Below are positions 6,955-15,277 of a stretch of DNA of 15,721 nt, piece after piece. The notes below the pieces were generated by a model, which saw nothing but the letters and a program-made list of their open reading frames with translations, searched no databases and had not been told where the DNA came from. Within the stretch, counting starts at the first letter, position 1; every line of letters begins with the position of its first letter. The stretch covers positions 1-15,721 of the forward strand of contig VEXF01000036.1 of NCBI GenBank assembly GCA_009391275.1, read 5' to 3'. The position numbers and the translations under genes are program-made. This DNA is from SAR202 cluster bacterium AD-804-J14_MRT_500m. Its GTDB lineage: Bacteria > Chloroflexota > Dehalococcoidia > UBA3495 > GCA-2712585.

Positions 6955-7428
6955 ATGAGGCGGGAATTTAAAATTAGGACCAAAGGCCCAGATTTGCGAG
7001 TGGCCATTGTTGCCGCAAGATTCAATGAAACAATCACGAATCGGTTGTTAGAAGGTGCTCTGGTAGGGTTGGAAGCATGCGGTCTTGACAAGAACAATAT
7101 CGCTGTAGCATGGGTACCGGGCTCGTTGGAATTGGGTATAATTGCTAGGGCATTTGCCAATTCGGGCAAATATGATGCGATCGTTTGCCTTGGCGCGGTT
7201 ATTCGGGGAGAGACGGGGCATTACGATGTTGTTGCCACCCAAAGCACTGCGTCACTCTCGCGAATAGCACTGGATACAGGAATACCAATTGGAATGGGGA
7301 TCCTCACCACAGATGACGTTGCGCAAGCAATGGAACGGTCAGGCGGTAAAGTAGGCAACAAAGGATACGATTCTGCCGTAACTGCTGTAGAGGTAGCTAA
7401 TTTATTGACTCAGATCACAGGGCTCTGA
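6955..7428 (+). CDS. ribH: 6,7-dimethyl-8-ribityllumazine synthase (riboflavin pathway)
   Basis: This enzyme condenses 5-amino-6-ribitylaminouracil with 3,4-dihydroxybutanone 4-phosphate in the next-to-last step of riboflavin synthesis, as a cytoplasmic oligomer. With the ATG at 6955 it has 157 residues, the family norm. Visible active-site pieces are ARFN (21-24), VPGSLEL (54-60), GAVIRGETGHYD (80-91) with catalytic His89, GILTT (115-119) and the NKGYDSA segment (135-141). A TTG at 6907 would add 16 residues and overlap the preceding selenoprotein gene; the ATG with AAAGGA about 11 nt upstream is preferred. It begins 4 nt after the selenoprotein stop and ends, with TGA, 4 nt before the YqeY-like gene. 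No other riboflavin genes lie in the window. Confidence 0.95.
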   Translation: MRREFKIRTKGPDLRVAIVAARFNETITNRLLEGALVGLEACGLDKNNIAVAWVPGSLELGIIARAFANSGKYDAIVCLGAVIRGETGHYDVVATQSTASLSRIALDTGIPIGMGILTTDDVAQAMERSGGKVGNKGYDSAVTAVEVANLLTQITGL

Positions 7429-7432
7429 ATAA

Positions 7433-7903
7433 ATGCCAGAGGATACTTTAACAGATCAGCTTCAACAAGATCTCTATAAGGCCATGCGTGCACGAGATTC
7501 TGTAAGGGTTTCTGTCATACGATTGCTGCGTAGCAGCATAGGATATCGGGAGAAGGAAACCCAAAAATCTTTGAGTGATGCGGATGTTTTGGATGTGATA
7601 TCTGGTCAGGTGCGACAACGGCGTGAAAGCATAGAGATGTATGAGAAAGGTTGCCGTCAAGATCTGGTTGATAAAGAAACTGCGGAATTAATAATCCTTC
7701 AGGAATATTTACCCTCCCAACTGACCGATGCAGAGTTGTGTGAATTGGTTAATCGCGCAATCGTTGACTTAGGAGCAACTGGTCCCCGAGACAAAGGACG
7801 AGTTATGGGCCTCATAATGCCAAACGTGAGAGGAAAAGCTGAAGGTGGAACAGTTAACTTAGTTGTTACTAAATTATTGAATGAATTAGAAGGTCAGGGC
7901 TAA
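7433..7903 (+). CDS. GatB/YqeY domain protein
   Basis: This 156-residue all-helical protein belongs to the YqeY family, whose domain also forms the tail of GatB in the tRNA amidotransferase. It shows the typical start (LTDQLQQDLYKAMRARD), the VIRLLRSSIGYRE helix, RRESIEMYEKGCRQDLVDKE, and EYLPSQLTDAEL leading into the C-terminal domain DKGRVMGLIMPNVRGKAEGG. Length fits the usual size of about 150. Family members may bind tRNA or act in amidotransferase-like roles, but their exact function is unsettled. The ATG lies 4 nt after the ribH stop with no separate Shine-Dalgarno, so it is probably translated by coupling. A 127-bp gap follows before purQ, in which I see no gene. Confidence 0.92.
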   Translation: MPEDTLTDQLQQDLYKAMRARDSVRVSVIRLLRSSIGYREKETQKSLSDADVLDVISGQVRQRRESIEMYEKGCRQDLVDKETAELIILQEYLPSQLTDAELCELVNRAIVDLGATGPRDKGRVMGLIMPNVRGKAEGGTVNLVVTKLLNELEGQG

Positions 7904-8030
7904 ATGTATAGAGGCTCGGAAGCTAAATATGTGTTGATAACTGATTGGGAGCCAGCGCGTCATAGGTCTTCCATGCATATTGGGCAATTTATCCGGTGAT
8001 GAAAGTGCTCGAGAATCACATTTCTCCGAG

Positions 8031-8744
8031 ATGTCAGCACCTAAGAAGTTGAAATTTGGGATTGTGGTTTTCCCGGGAACTTGGAGCGATGGTGATTGTC
8101 ATCATGCCCTTACGACAGCTATAGGTCAGGAAGCGGGGTATGTATGGTACAAGGAGGAGGATCTTTCTGGGTTTGATTGTGTAGTTTTACCTGGCGGCTT
8201 CTCTTATGGCGATTATCTTAGGCCAGGTGCTATAGCGAGGTTCACTCCCATAATGACAGCTGTTGAACGTTTTGCTAGTGCCGGGGGTCTTGTAATAGGC
8301 ATCTGTAATGGCTTTCAGGTCTTATGTGAGGCCGGTTTGCTGCCGGGAATTTTGAGGCCTAACAAACGTCTTCAATTCCGATGCGAATGGACATATCTCA
8401 AAGTGGAAAATACTAATACTCCATTTACGCTCGATTGTAACGTCGGAGACGTGTTGCGAGTCCCCATATCTCATGGGGAAGGTAACTATTCGGTAGATCC
8501 TGTTGTAGCCCATACTTTGTCGAGTCAAAACCGAGTGCTATTTCGCTATAGTACGGCTAATGGAGAGGTAACCTTGGACTCTAACCCTAATGGATCGTTT
8601 GAGAACATTGCTGGAATTGTCAATAAACAGGGCAATGTATTAGGGATGATGCCTCATCCAGAACGATGTTGTGAGGCGGTGGTTGGTGGGACGGACGGAG
8701 CCGTTATATTCCGTTCCATAGTAAGATCAATGGCTACGATATAA
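8031..8744 (+). CDS. purQ: Phosphoribosylformylglycinamidine synthase, glutaminase subunit PurQ
   Basis: PurQ releases ammonia from glutamine for the FGAM synthase complex (PurS-PurQ-PurL) in purine synthesis. It is a class I glutamine amidotransferase with the nucleophile in GICNGFQVL (Cys92) and the His/Glu pair in MPHPER (His209, Glu211). Other family signatures are [14 protein letters not shown] (14-27) and [14 protein letters not shown] (53-66). With the ATG at 8031 it has 237 residues, close to the usual 225-235. The frame is open upstream to a TTG at 7980, but those residues do not resemble the family, and no strong Shine-Dalgarno settles the start; a TTG at 8049 is a second option. 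It is followed directly by the first EamA gene, whose ATG starts the base after the TAA. Confidence 0.95.
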   Translation: MSAPKKLKFGIVVFPGTWSDGDCHHALTTAIGQEAGYVWYKEEDLSGFDCVVLPGGFSYGDYLRPGAIARFTPIMTAVERFASAGGLVIGICNGFQVLCEAGLLPGILRPNKRLQFRCEWTYLKVENTNTPFTLDCNVGDVLRVPISHGEGNYSVDPVVAHTLSSQNRVLFRYSTANGEVTLDSNPNGSFENIAGIVNKQGNVLGMMPHPERCCEAVVGGTDGAVIFRSIVRSMATI

Positions 8745-9185
8745 ATGGCTCTAGGCATCTTGTTTGCCTTTCTCGCTACCTTGGGGTTTGGGTCGTCAGC
8801 TGTGTTCGCTCGGTTGGGATTACAAAGAATCAATTTGAAAATAGGGACATTGATTTCGGTTACAACTAGCTTTTTGTTCACCACAGTTTTTATGCTTGTA
8901 TTAAATGCGTCCGATGTACCCTTGCTTCCAGGCATAGCATTCTTGTGGTTTCTGGGCTATGGATTAATTACGTTTCCTATAGCACGTTTCCTGAACTACA
9001 AATCGCTTAACATGGCAGGTGCTACCCGAGTGACACCGATCCTTTCATTGAACCCGATCTTCGCTACGATCCTGGCAATGATTTTATTGGGCGAGCGACC
9101 TAATTTATTGATTGGTCTGGGTGTGTTGGTTACAGTAATTGGACTTGGCCTGATAGTAAGCGAACGGCGTCCAAATGCGGGTTAA
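8745..9185 (+). CDS. EamA/DMT-family half-transporter, first (N-out) half
   Basis: This 146-residue, very hydrophobic protein has about five membrane segments. It matches one EamA repeat of the drug/metabolite transporter superfamily, including the conserved TRVTPILSLNPIFATILAMILLGER stretch split here as TRVTPILSLNP and LLGERPN. Full-length relatives have two such repeats in about 300 residues. Positive charges (RLGLQRINLK after segment 1, the R/K-rich loop after segment 3, SERRPN at the end) favour an N-out, C-in orientation. It starts immediately after the purQ TAA and overlaps the next EamA gene by 11 bp in another frame. Together the two genes equal one complete transporter, as a natural heterodimer or a frameshift split. 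The substrate is unknown; the purine operon hints at a purine-related compound. Confidence 0.85.
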   Translation: MALGILFAFLATLGFGSSAVFARLGLQRINLKIGTLISVTTSFLFTTVFMLVLNASDVPLLPGIAFLWFLGYGLITFPIARFLNYKSLNMAGATRVTPILSLNPIFATILAMILLGERPNLLIGLGVLVTVIGLGLIVSERRPNAG

Positions 9186-9639
9186 AACAACAATAGACCG
9201 GCAAGTATTGTCGGGTATGGCCTTAGCCGTTGTAGCTGCCGTTGCTTATGGGGGCAGTAATGTTATTGCAAAAATGGCCATGGATGACGATAAGATCCCA
9301 CCGATCGTGTTCACGTCTTTTTCTCTCATGTTTGGAACTACGATGTTGGCAGTTTTATCTGCGAAAGATATAAGAACAGGTACATATATTTCACTGCGTG
9401 CGGCTGCTCTGATGATGGCAGCAGGAATTTCTTCTGGGTTTGCTGTAATGTTTCTCGTGCTGGGTCTAGATCGTGCCACTGTTACCTTAGTTAGCCCAAT
9501 AGCGGCTCTTAACCCGATTGTGACCTTGACTTTAGCCCATCTTTTATTGCAGCGACTGGAACTAATTACCAAGAAAGTGGTGATAGGTACTCTTCTGGCA
9601 GTGGGTGGAGTGATTCTGGTGATCATAGGAAGTGCTTAG
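9175..9639 (+). CDS. EamA/DMT-family half-transporter, second (N-in) half
   Basis: This 154-residue protein carries a second EamA repeat with about five membrane segments and the signature LDRATVTLVSPIAALNPIVT. Its N-terminus MRVKTTIDRQ and the loops SAKDIRTG and ELITKK are positively charged, while MAMDDDK after segment 1 is acidic. That predicts N-in, opposite to its partner. Opposite orientations are what the inverted 5+5 architecture of full-length DMT carriers requires. Its ATG lies inside the end of the preceding gene (ATGCGGGTTAA, 11-bp overlap), so it has no Shine-Dalgarno of its own. It ends 2 nt before purL. A single frameshift in an ancestral full-length gene would give the same picture. 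Family assignment is firm; substrate is unknown. Confidence 0.85.
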   Translation: MRVKTTIDRQVLSGMALAVVAAVAYGGSNVIAKMAMDDDKIPPIVFTSFSLMFGTTMLAVLSAKDIRTGTYISLRAAALMMAAGISSGFAVMFLVLGLDRATVTLVSPIAALNPIVTLTLAHLLLQRLELITKKVVIGTLLAVGGVILVIIGSA

Positions 9640-9641
9640 TT

Positions 9642-11867
9642 ATGGAATCTGTTACCAAAGCGACGTTAGATGAAATAGCGTTAAGTGAGGAAGAGTACGA
9701 ACTCATTGTTGAACGATTGGGTCGTGAGCCGAACCGAGTTGAACTAGGAATGTTCGGGGCTTTGTGGAGCGAACACTGTGGTTATAAGCATTCGAAGTTA
9801 TTATTAAGACTGCTACCGTCCAAGAGTCCACGTGTGCTGTTACCACCGGGAGCGGAAAACGCAGGAGCGGTAGATATTGGGGATGGATTGGCAGTGGTGT
9901 TTAAAATGGAATCGCATAATCATCCTTCAGCTATTGAGCCATTCCAAGGGGCGGCTACTGGTGTCGGTGGGATTGTGCGAGATATTTTAGCAATGGGTGC
10001 TAGGCCAATCGCATTATTAAACTCACTGAGATTTGGTCCTCTTGACGATCCTCGCAATCGTTATCTGTTCAATGGTGTGGTTGGGGGAATTTCATGGTAC
10101 GGAAATTGTATTGGTATACCGGATGTAGGAGGCGAAATATCTTTTTCTCAAAGTTACGCTGGCAACCCTTTAGTAAATGCGTTATGTGTCGGTTTGGTTG
10201 AGACCAAAAATATTGCACACTCAAGCCTGGGTGATGAAGGAAATGTTTTATTGTTAGTCGGCTCTGATACCGGTAGAGATGGAATACATGGTGCTTCGGG
10301 CTTAGCTTCTAGAACTTTTGAAGCGCAACGTGAATTACGTCCAGCCGTGCAAGTAGGAAACCCATTTCTTGAAAAAGTTTTGATAGAAGCATGTCTCGAG
10401 GCACTAAGATCTGGATGCGTGGTTGGGATACAAGATCTGGGTGCTGCGGGACTTACTAGTTCTACTGTCGAGTCAGCCGACCGTGCGGGTGGGGGAGTAA
10501 TTGTCGATGTTTCTGACGTACACAGACGGGAATCTGGTATGAGCAGCTATGAAGTAATGCTGTCAGAAAGTCAAGAGCGAATGTTGCTTGCGACATCAGT
10601 TGGCGACAAAGAACGGTTAGCCCGTGTGTTGGAGAAATGGGATCTCTCATGGAGCACACTAGGGCTGGTTACTTCAGATAAAAATGTACGTGTGATGGAT
10701 GGAGACATTGAGGAGGCAAATCTTCCGGTACAAGCGTTGACAGATCCTAAACTTTATCGGTTGAAAGGGAGCAAATCGCAGGAATCTCGATTGGCTCGCA
10801 ATTTCCCTTTATCGAAGATACCACTCGTCGACAAATCTCCAGGGGATGTATTGTTGGCTTTATTGGAGTCCCCTAATATTGCCAGTAAAAGTTACGTTTT
10901 TAGACAATACGATCATCAGGTTCAGACTAATACTGTGTTGGGTCCTGGTGAGGCTGACGCGGCGCTCCTTCGGATAAAGGGTACGGCTAAAGGCATCGCC
11001 ATAAGTACGGATGGCAACGGCCGTTATTGTTACCTAGATCCTTTCAAAGGTGGTGCAATTGCCGTGGCAGAGTCTTGCAGAAATGTTTCGTGCGTTGGGG
11101 CGCTGCCTATCGCGTTGACAGATTGCCTCAACTTTGGAAACCCTGAGCGGCCGGAAATTTATTATCAATTGGAGTGGTGTATTCGTGGAATAGCACAAGC
11201 ATGTCGGGTTTTAGATGTGCCTGTAGTGAGCGGTAACGTTAGTTTATACAATGAAACAGAAGAGGATCCAATATTTCCTACGCCGATAATCGGTGCTATG
11301 GGATTAAGTCACGATGTGTCGAAACATGTAGCATCAGGGTTTTCTGAGGAGGGGGATCTTGTCGTCTTATTGGGCACTGATTCTTTATCGGGTCGTATAA
11401 ACGGACTGGCGGGCAGCGAATTTTTGCAGTTGGAGCATGGCAGAGTGCTTGGGCGCCCTAATATAAATTTGGCTTTAGAAAAACAGGTTCAGATGCTTTG
11501 TCGAATCCTTATCAATGAGGAACAGGTTGATTCTGCACACGATTGCTCTGATGGCGGATTAGCTGTGGCATTAGCGGAGTGCTGTATTGGTGGTGGGATG
11601 GGTTTCGTTGGCGATTTTGATCTCCGAGGGAGATGGGATACGGCTCTTTTTGGAGAAACGCAATCGCGAATTTTGGTCTCTCTACCTGAAATAAACCTGT
11701 CTCGCTTGAAGGTTATGGCAGGGGAATGTTCAGTTCCATACGTCATATTGGGTCGGACTGGTGGCGGTAGATTTGGTCTAGGAAGACTTCTGTCCCTGCC
11801 GGTGGATAGGTTAGTGGAAAGATGGGGTCAAGGTTTAGAAGAAGCGTTGACTGCTATACCTCGTTAA
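9642..11867 (+). CDS. purL: Phosphoribosylformylglycinamidine synthase, large subunit PurL
   Basis: PurL is the ATP-dependent synthetase that turns FGAR into FGAM using ammonia supplied by PurQ. The 741 residues fit the 'small' PurL type, which works with separate PurQ and PurS proteins. Motifs seen include WSEHCGYKHS (42-51), the ESHNHPS active-site segment (90-96), GAATGVGG (103-110), LQDLGAAGLTSS-like IQDLGAAGLTSS in the first half, and HDCSDGG (633-639) near the end of the second half. These reflect the duplicated PurM-like architecture. Start: ATG with AGGAAG (9627-9632) 9 nt upstream. It lies 2 nt after the second EamA gene, making it the last gene of the run that starts at 6246. Its TAA stop shares bases with the stop of the convergent gene. 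Confidence 0.97.
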   Translation: MESVTKATLDEIALSEEEYELIVERLGREPNRVELGMFGALWSEHCGYKHSKLLLRLLPSKSPRVLLPPGAENAGAVDIGDGLAVVFKMESHNHPSAIEPFQGAATGVGGIVRDILAMGARPIALLNSLRFGPLDDPRNRYLFNGVVGGISWYGNCIGIPDVGGEISFSQSYAGNPLVNALCVGLVETKNIAHSSLGDEGNVLLLVGSDTGRDGIHGASGLASRTFEAQRELRPAVQVGNPFLEKVLIEACLEALRSGCVVGIQDLGAAGLTSSTVESADRAGGGVIVDVSDVHRRESGMSSYEVMLSESQERMLLATSVGDKERLARVLEKWDLSWSTLGLVTSDKNVRVMDGDIEEANLPVQALTDPKLYRLKGSKSQESRLARNFPLSKIPLVDKSPGDVLLALLESPNIASKSYVFRQYDHQVQTNTVLGPGEADAALLRIKGTAKGIAISTDGNGRYCYLDPFKGGAIAVAESCRNVSCVGALPIALTDCLNFGNPERPEIYYQLEWCIRGIAQACRVLDVPVVSGNVSLYNETEEDPIFPTPIIGAMGLSHDVSKHVASGFSEEGDLVVLLGTDSLSGRINGLAGSEFLQLEHGRVLGRPNINLALEKQVQMLCRILINEEQVDSAHDCSDGGLAVALAECCIGGGMGFVGDFDLRGRWDTALFGETQSRILVSLPEINLSRLKVMAGECSVPYVILGRTGGGRFGLGRLLSLPVDRLVERWGQGLEEALTAIPR

Positions 11868-12295
11868 TTGGCAGAAGAACCACGAAACACTGATATATTC
11901 TTCTGTAAAATTTTGTGAAGCTGTCTAGTAGACCAAGGGTGGAGATAGATCGTTGATCCGGTCCTTCTAGAGATTTTGATTTCTGCACCAAGGCTATGCC
12001 TGTGGATATCTAACTTGGTTACATCTTCAAAATGTACAATTTTTTTCCGAGGCTTCCCGTAATTTATTATCAGTTGGTCGTTAAGTACTTCATACGATCT
12101 AGGGGCCAGAAACCAATAACTTAAGAATAAAATTACTCCCAATCCTGAAAGCACAGCTCCGTCAGAAATGGTGTTCGCACCTTTAGCAGTAACTAGCACA
12201 GCTAGCACAATAAGTAAAATCCCCAAAACCCCAATTGAAGTGGTGATAACGTTCGTGCGATGGCGTAATTTGCATGTATATGCTATGTGTTCCAT
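11864..12295 (-). CDS. Small membrane protein with PH-like C-terminal domain
   Basis: This 143-residue protein is not assigned to a named family with certainty. It has two hydrophobic segments (about 15-37 and 44-64) separated by a short hydrophilic turn. A soluble tail begins YEVLNDQLIINYGKPRKKIVHFEDVTKLDI and ends in a helix WSTRQLHKILQKN. Short strands with an ITxxxL-like entry and a closing helix resemble bacterial PH-like (bPH) domains of small membrane proteins. No catalytic residues are visible. On its strand a TTGACA (12363-12368) with TAAATC 16 nt further on is a possible promoter. A closer TAAAAT ends 6 nt before the ATG, and no Shine-Dalgarno is seen, so a leaderless message is possible. 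It converges with purL with a 4-bp overlap. Function is unknown. Confidence 0.7.
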   Translation of the reverse strand: MEHIAYTCKLRHRTNVITTSIGVLGILLIVLAVLVTAKGANTISDGAVLSGLGVILFLSYWFLAPRSYEVLNDQLIINYGKPRKKIVHFEDVTKLDIHRHSLGAEIKISRRTGSTIYLHPWSTRQLHKILQKNISVFRGSSAN

Positions 12296-12340
12296 GCCTA
12301 TATTTTAACATGGAAAATTTACATATTCGGGTTATTTCAT

Positions 12341-12368
12341 GATTTATGGCAAATGTCGTCTATGTCAA
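12341..12368 (-). promoter_or_regulatory. Candidate promoter for the minus-strand membrane protein
   Basis: On the minus strand a perfect -35 TTGACA (12368-12363) is followed after 16 nt by TAAATC (12346-12341), which matches the -10 consensus at only 3 of 6 positions. The rest of the 134-bp divergent gap shows no strong plus-strand promoter for the dikinase gene. It does hold that gene's Shine-Dalgarno AGGAG at 12415-12419. Confidence 0.3.
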
Positions 12369-12429
12369 CTGCTACTAGATTGAGTTACCATCTAAATTGA
12401 AATAACGCGAAACTAGGAGCGTACCCTCG

Positions 12430-15189
12430 ATGGTTCAAGTCGAAAAGTATATCTATAAATTTTCTGAAGGCAACGCCCAGATGAAAAATCTGTTGGGTGG
12501 GAAGGGTGCTAATCTTTCTGAAATGGTCAACCTCGGTTTACCGGTTCCTCCTGGATTTGTTATTACGACTGACGTATGTCTTCAATATTACGAGCTAAAT
12601 AGAACAATGCCTCTTGGTCTGTGGGAGGATATAGAATCTCACGTGCACGATCTTGAACTGGATGTGGGTCGTGGATTTGGCGATGCAGATAATCCCTTGC
12701 TTGTGTCTGTGAGATCCGGTGCAAGATTCTCCATGCCGGGCATGATGGATACAATTCTGAACCTAGGTTTAAATGAAGAGAATATTAATGGTCTTGGTAG
12801 GGTGATGGGTGATCGCAGATCCGCTTTGGATGCGTATCGTAGGTTCCTTCAAATTTTTTCCAATGTTGCCATGGGTGTGCCAGGAGAGCTGTTTGAAGAG
12901 ATTCTTGATTTTCATAAGCAACGTGCCGGCGTAGTACTTGATCACGAACTGAGTGAAGATCAGCTTGTCGAGGTGATTGCCGAATTCAAGCAAACGATTG
13001 TTAATACCGCTGGGAAAGAGGTGCCGCGTGATCCATGGGATCAACTGTATCAGGCAGTGCGCGCCGTATTCGAGAGTTGGAATAATGACCGAGCTATAGA
13101 ATATAGAAACTATCGTGGCATCCCTCATGATTTGGGGACTGCCGTGAATATCATGGCAATGGTCTTTGGTAACACTGGATCTGAAAGTGGTACCGGAGTT
13201 CTTTTTACTCGAGACCCTAGCACAGGAGAGAGGAAGATCTTTGGCGAATACCTGGCTAATGCCCAAGGTGAAGATGTGGTAGCTGGAGTGCGTACACCGG
13301 AACATGTCACAGAAATGGAAAATACTCAACCTGCTATTTACCGGCAATTGATGGATCTCGCCCTATTGCTGGAGGGACACTATCGTGATGTACAGGATGT
13401 AGAGTTCACTGTGGAACATGGTAGGTTGTTTTTGCTTCAAACCAGAAATGCTCAGCGCACTGTCAGCGCAGCAGTAAGAGCCGCAGTAGATATGGTAAAA
13501 GAAGGGCTTATTTCTACCGATGAGGCGATCCAGCGAGTAGATGCTCGGGAATTGGATCGGTTGTTTGTCCCACGATTCGATCTACATGACAGGGCTAAAG
13601 CTGTGGATGGGGGAGCGCTGTTGACTCGAGGAATGGGCGCATCACCTGGGGCTGCCACGGGTAAGGCATATTTCACGGCCGATCGTGCTGCAGAAGCTGG
13701 TCGCTCAGGCGAAGTTGTGATCATGATGCGCCCAGAGACGAATCCGGATGATATAAATGGGATCATACAATCAGCTGGAATACTAACCAGTCGTGGGGGT
13801 ACAACTAGCCATGCAGCCGTTGTTACTCGTGGATTAGGCAAACCATGCATAGTTGGCGCAGAGGAGATCGTATTTTCGAGAAATGGGGACAAAGCCGAAT
13901 GTGGCGGTAGACCCGTATACGAAGGTGATCAAATAACCATTGATGGAACTACTGGTGAAGTGTTTCTGGGACACATTGCGATAGTAAGCCCGGATTTGGA
14001 AGATATGGAAGAAGCTACACAGCTTCTTGCCTGGGCCGACGGAAGACGACGGTTAGGTGTTATGGCCAATGCTGATACCGAGGCAGATGCCAAAATGGCT
14101 TTGTCATTAGGAGCGGAGGGGATTGGGCTCTGTCGCACGGAGCATATGTTCCTAGGTCCGGAAAGAGTGGCCACGGTGCAGAAAGTGCTTTTGAATGCCT
14201 CTGTAACGGAACGGTGGGAAGGTTTGCATCCAGAAATAGACCTTGCAGCCGCGGGCGTGATACTTCCTGAAGATACGCCAACAGCTGTGCGAACATATTA
14301 CGGAGCATTGCAGGATCTTGAGAAGCTGCAGATCCAGGATTTCACAAACATATTTCGCGTGATGGGGAAAAGGCCTGTAATCATTAGGTTGTTAGATGCA
14401 CCACTGCATGAATTTCTTCCCAGGTATGAGGACCTTCTTTTGGAGGTGTCTTCTCTGCGTGAAAACAACGACGACGCTGTCAACCTAAAGGCTAAAGAAG
14501 AAGTTCTTGCTCTTTTGGAGCGTACCAGAGAATCCAATCCTATGCTCGGGCATCGAGGATGCCGCCTTGGAATCACCTTCCCGTCCATATATCGGATGCA
14601 AGTAACGGCGATCATTACTGCCTCGTGCGGTTTAGTTAAAGAAGGATATCCAGTTCATCCTGAGATAATGATTCCGCTTACATCTCATGTGAATGAAATG
14701 CGTGTCTTACGTGAACGTCTTACCGAAGTAATAGAAAACGTTGAAAAAGAGTATTCCACCAATGTGGAATACATGTTTGGTACTATGATAGAAGTGCCAA
14801 GGGCGGCATTGACAGCGGATCAAGTGGCTGAGCATTCTGACTTTTTTAGTTTTGGGACTAATGATCTAACGCAGACAACTTATGGATACAGTAGAGACGA
14901 TGCAGAGGGGAAGTTTCTGCGTAGTTATATAGAGACTGGGATTCTTCCCAAGGATCCGTTCGTTACCATAGATGTAGAAGGTGTGGGGGAGTTGATACGA
15001 TTGGCTGTGGAGAAAGGTAAGTTGACTAGACCAAACCTAGAAGTTGGTATTTGTGGTGAGCATGGTGGGGATCCAGAGAGCGTACAATTCTGTCATGATG
15101 TAGGCTTGGATTATGTTAGTTCTTCGCCGTATCGCGTACCTATAGCCAGGCTAGCAGCTGCTCAAGCAGCAATGCGTAATCGAGAATGA
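12430..15189 (+). CDS. ppdK: Pyruvate, phosphate dikinase
   Basis: PPDK interconverts pyruvate, ATP and phosphate with phosphoenolpyruvate, AMP and pyrophosphate, serving gluconeogenesis or pyrophosphate-linked glycolysis in the cytoplasm. The 919-residue protein has all three domains. The N-terminal ATP-grasp part has GGKGANLSEM and SVRSGARFSMPGMMDT. The central phosphohistidine domain runs from about 398 (TRGMGASPGAATGKAYF) with GGTTSHAAVV giving His461. The C-terminal PEP/pyruvate barrel has GIGLCRTEHMF, GHRGCRLG, SFGTNDLTQ and GICGEHGG with catalytic Cys875. It is about 45 residues longer than the Clostridium symbiosum enzyme as I remember it. Most of this is a segment near 596-625, after the GLCRTEHMF region. 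Start: ATG with AGGAG (12415-12419) 10 nt upstream. It is monocistronic, stopping with TGA 88 nt before a convergent gene. Confidence 0.97.
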   Translation: MVQVEKYIYKFSEGNAQMKNLLGGKGANLSEMVNLGLPVPPGFVITTDVCLQYYELNRTMPLGLWEDIESHVHDLELDVGRGFGDADNPLLVSVRSGARFSMPGMMDTILNLGLNEENINGLGRVMGDRRSALDAYRRFLQIFSNVAMGVPGELFEEILDFHKQRAGVVLDHELSEDQLVEVIAEFKQTIVNTAGKEVPRDPWDQLYQAVRAVFESWNNDRAIEYRNYRGIPHDLGTAVNIMAMVFGNTGSESGTGVLFTRDPSTGERKIFGEYLANAQGEDVVAGVRTPEHVTEMENTQPAIYRQLMDLALLLEGHYRDVQDVEFTVEHGRLFLLQTRNAQRTVSAAVRAAVDMVKEGLISTDEAIQRVDARELDRLFVPRFDLHDRAKAVDGGALLTRGMGASPGAATGKAYFTADRAAEAGRSGEVVIMMRPETNPDDINGIIQSAGILTSRGGTTSHAAVVTRGLGKPCIVGAEEIVFSRNGDKAECGGRPVYEGDQITIDGTTGEVFLGHIAIVSPDLEDMEEATQLLAWADGRRRLGVMANADTEADAKMALSLGAEGIGLCRTEHMFLGPERVATVQKVLLNASVTERWEGLHPEIDLAAAGVILPEDTPTAVRTYYGALQDLEKLQIQDFTNIFRVMGKRPVIIRLLDAPLHEFLPRYEDLLLEVSSLRENNDDAVNLKAKEEVLALLERTRESNPMLGHRGCRLGITFPSIYRMQVTAIITASCGLVKEGYPVHPEIMIPLTSHVNEMRVLRERLTEVIENVEKEYSTNVEYMFGTMIEVPRAALTADQVAEHSDFFSFGTNDLTQTTYGYSRDDAEGKFLRSYIETGILPKDPFVTIDVEGVGELIRLAVEKGKLTRPNLEVGICGEHGGDPESVQFCHDVGLDYVSSSPYRVPIARLAAAQAAMRNRE

Positions 15190-15277
15190 TATGTGTAATG
15201 TAATCGAGTCATATGTTGTATAGTTGCCAACTGGTTCAGGGTTCTCGAGCATAAGTCAAGTTAGACAATCTGCACTA

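Noticed and set aside
7904..7999. A 31-codon ORF directly after the YqeY-like stop
   Set aside because: No Shine-Dalgarno, no recognisable similarity and it overlaps nothing informative; it is likely chance.
9246..9626. A 126-codon minus-strand ORF opposite the second EamA gene
   Set aside because: Low-complexity composition that mirrors the hydrophobic codons of the sense strand; no start signal.
12318..12346. Plus-strand promoter TTTACA with a -10 near 12341 for the dikinase
   Set aside because: The -10 candidates match only 2 of 6 consensus positions at any reasonable spacing.
12769..13347. A 192-codon minus-strand ORF within the dikinase gene
   Set aside because: It is an antisense shadow of a strongly conserved coding region, with no family resemblance.
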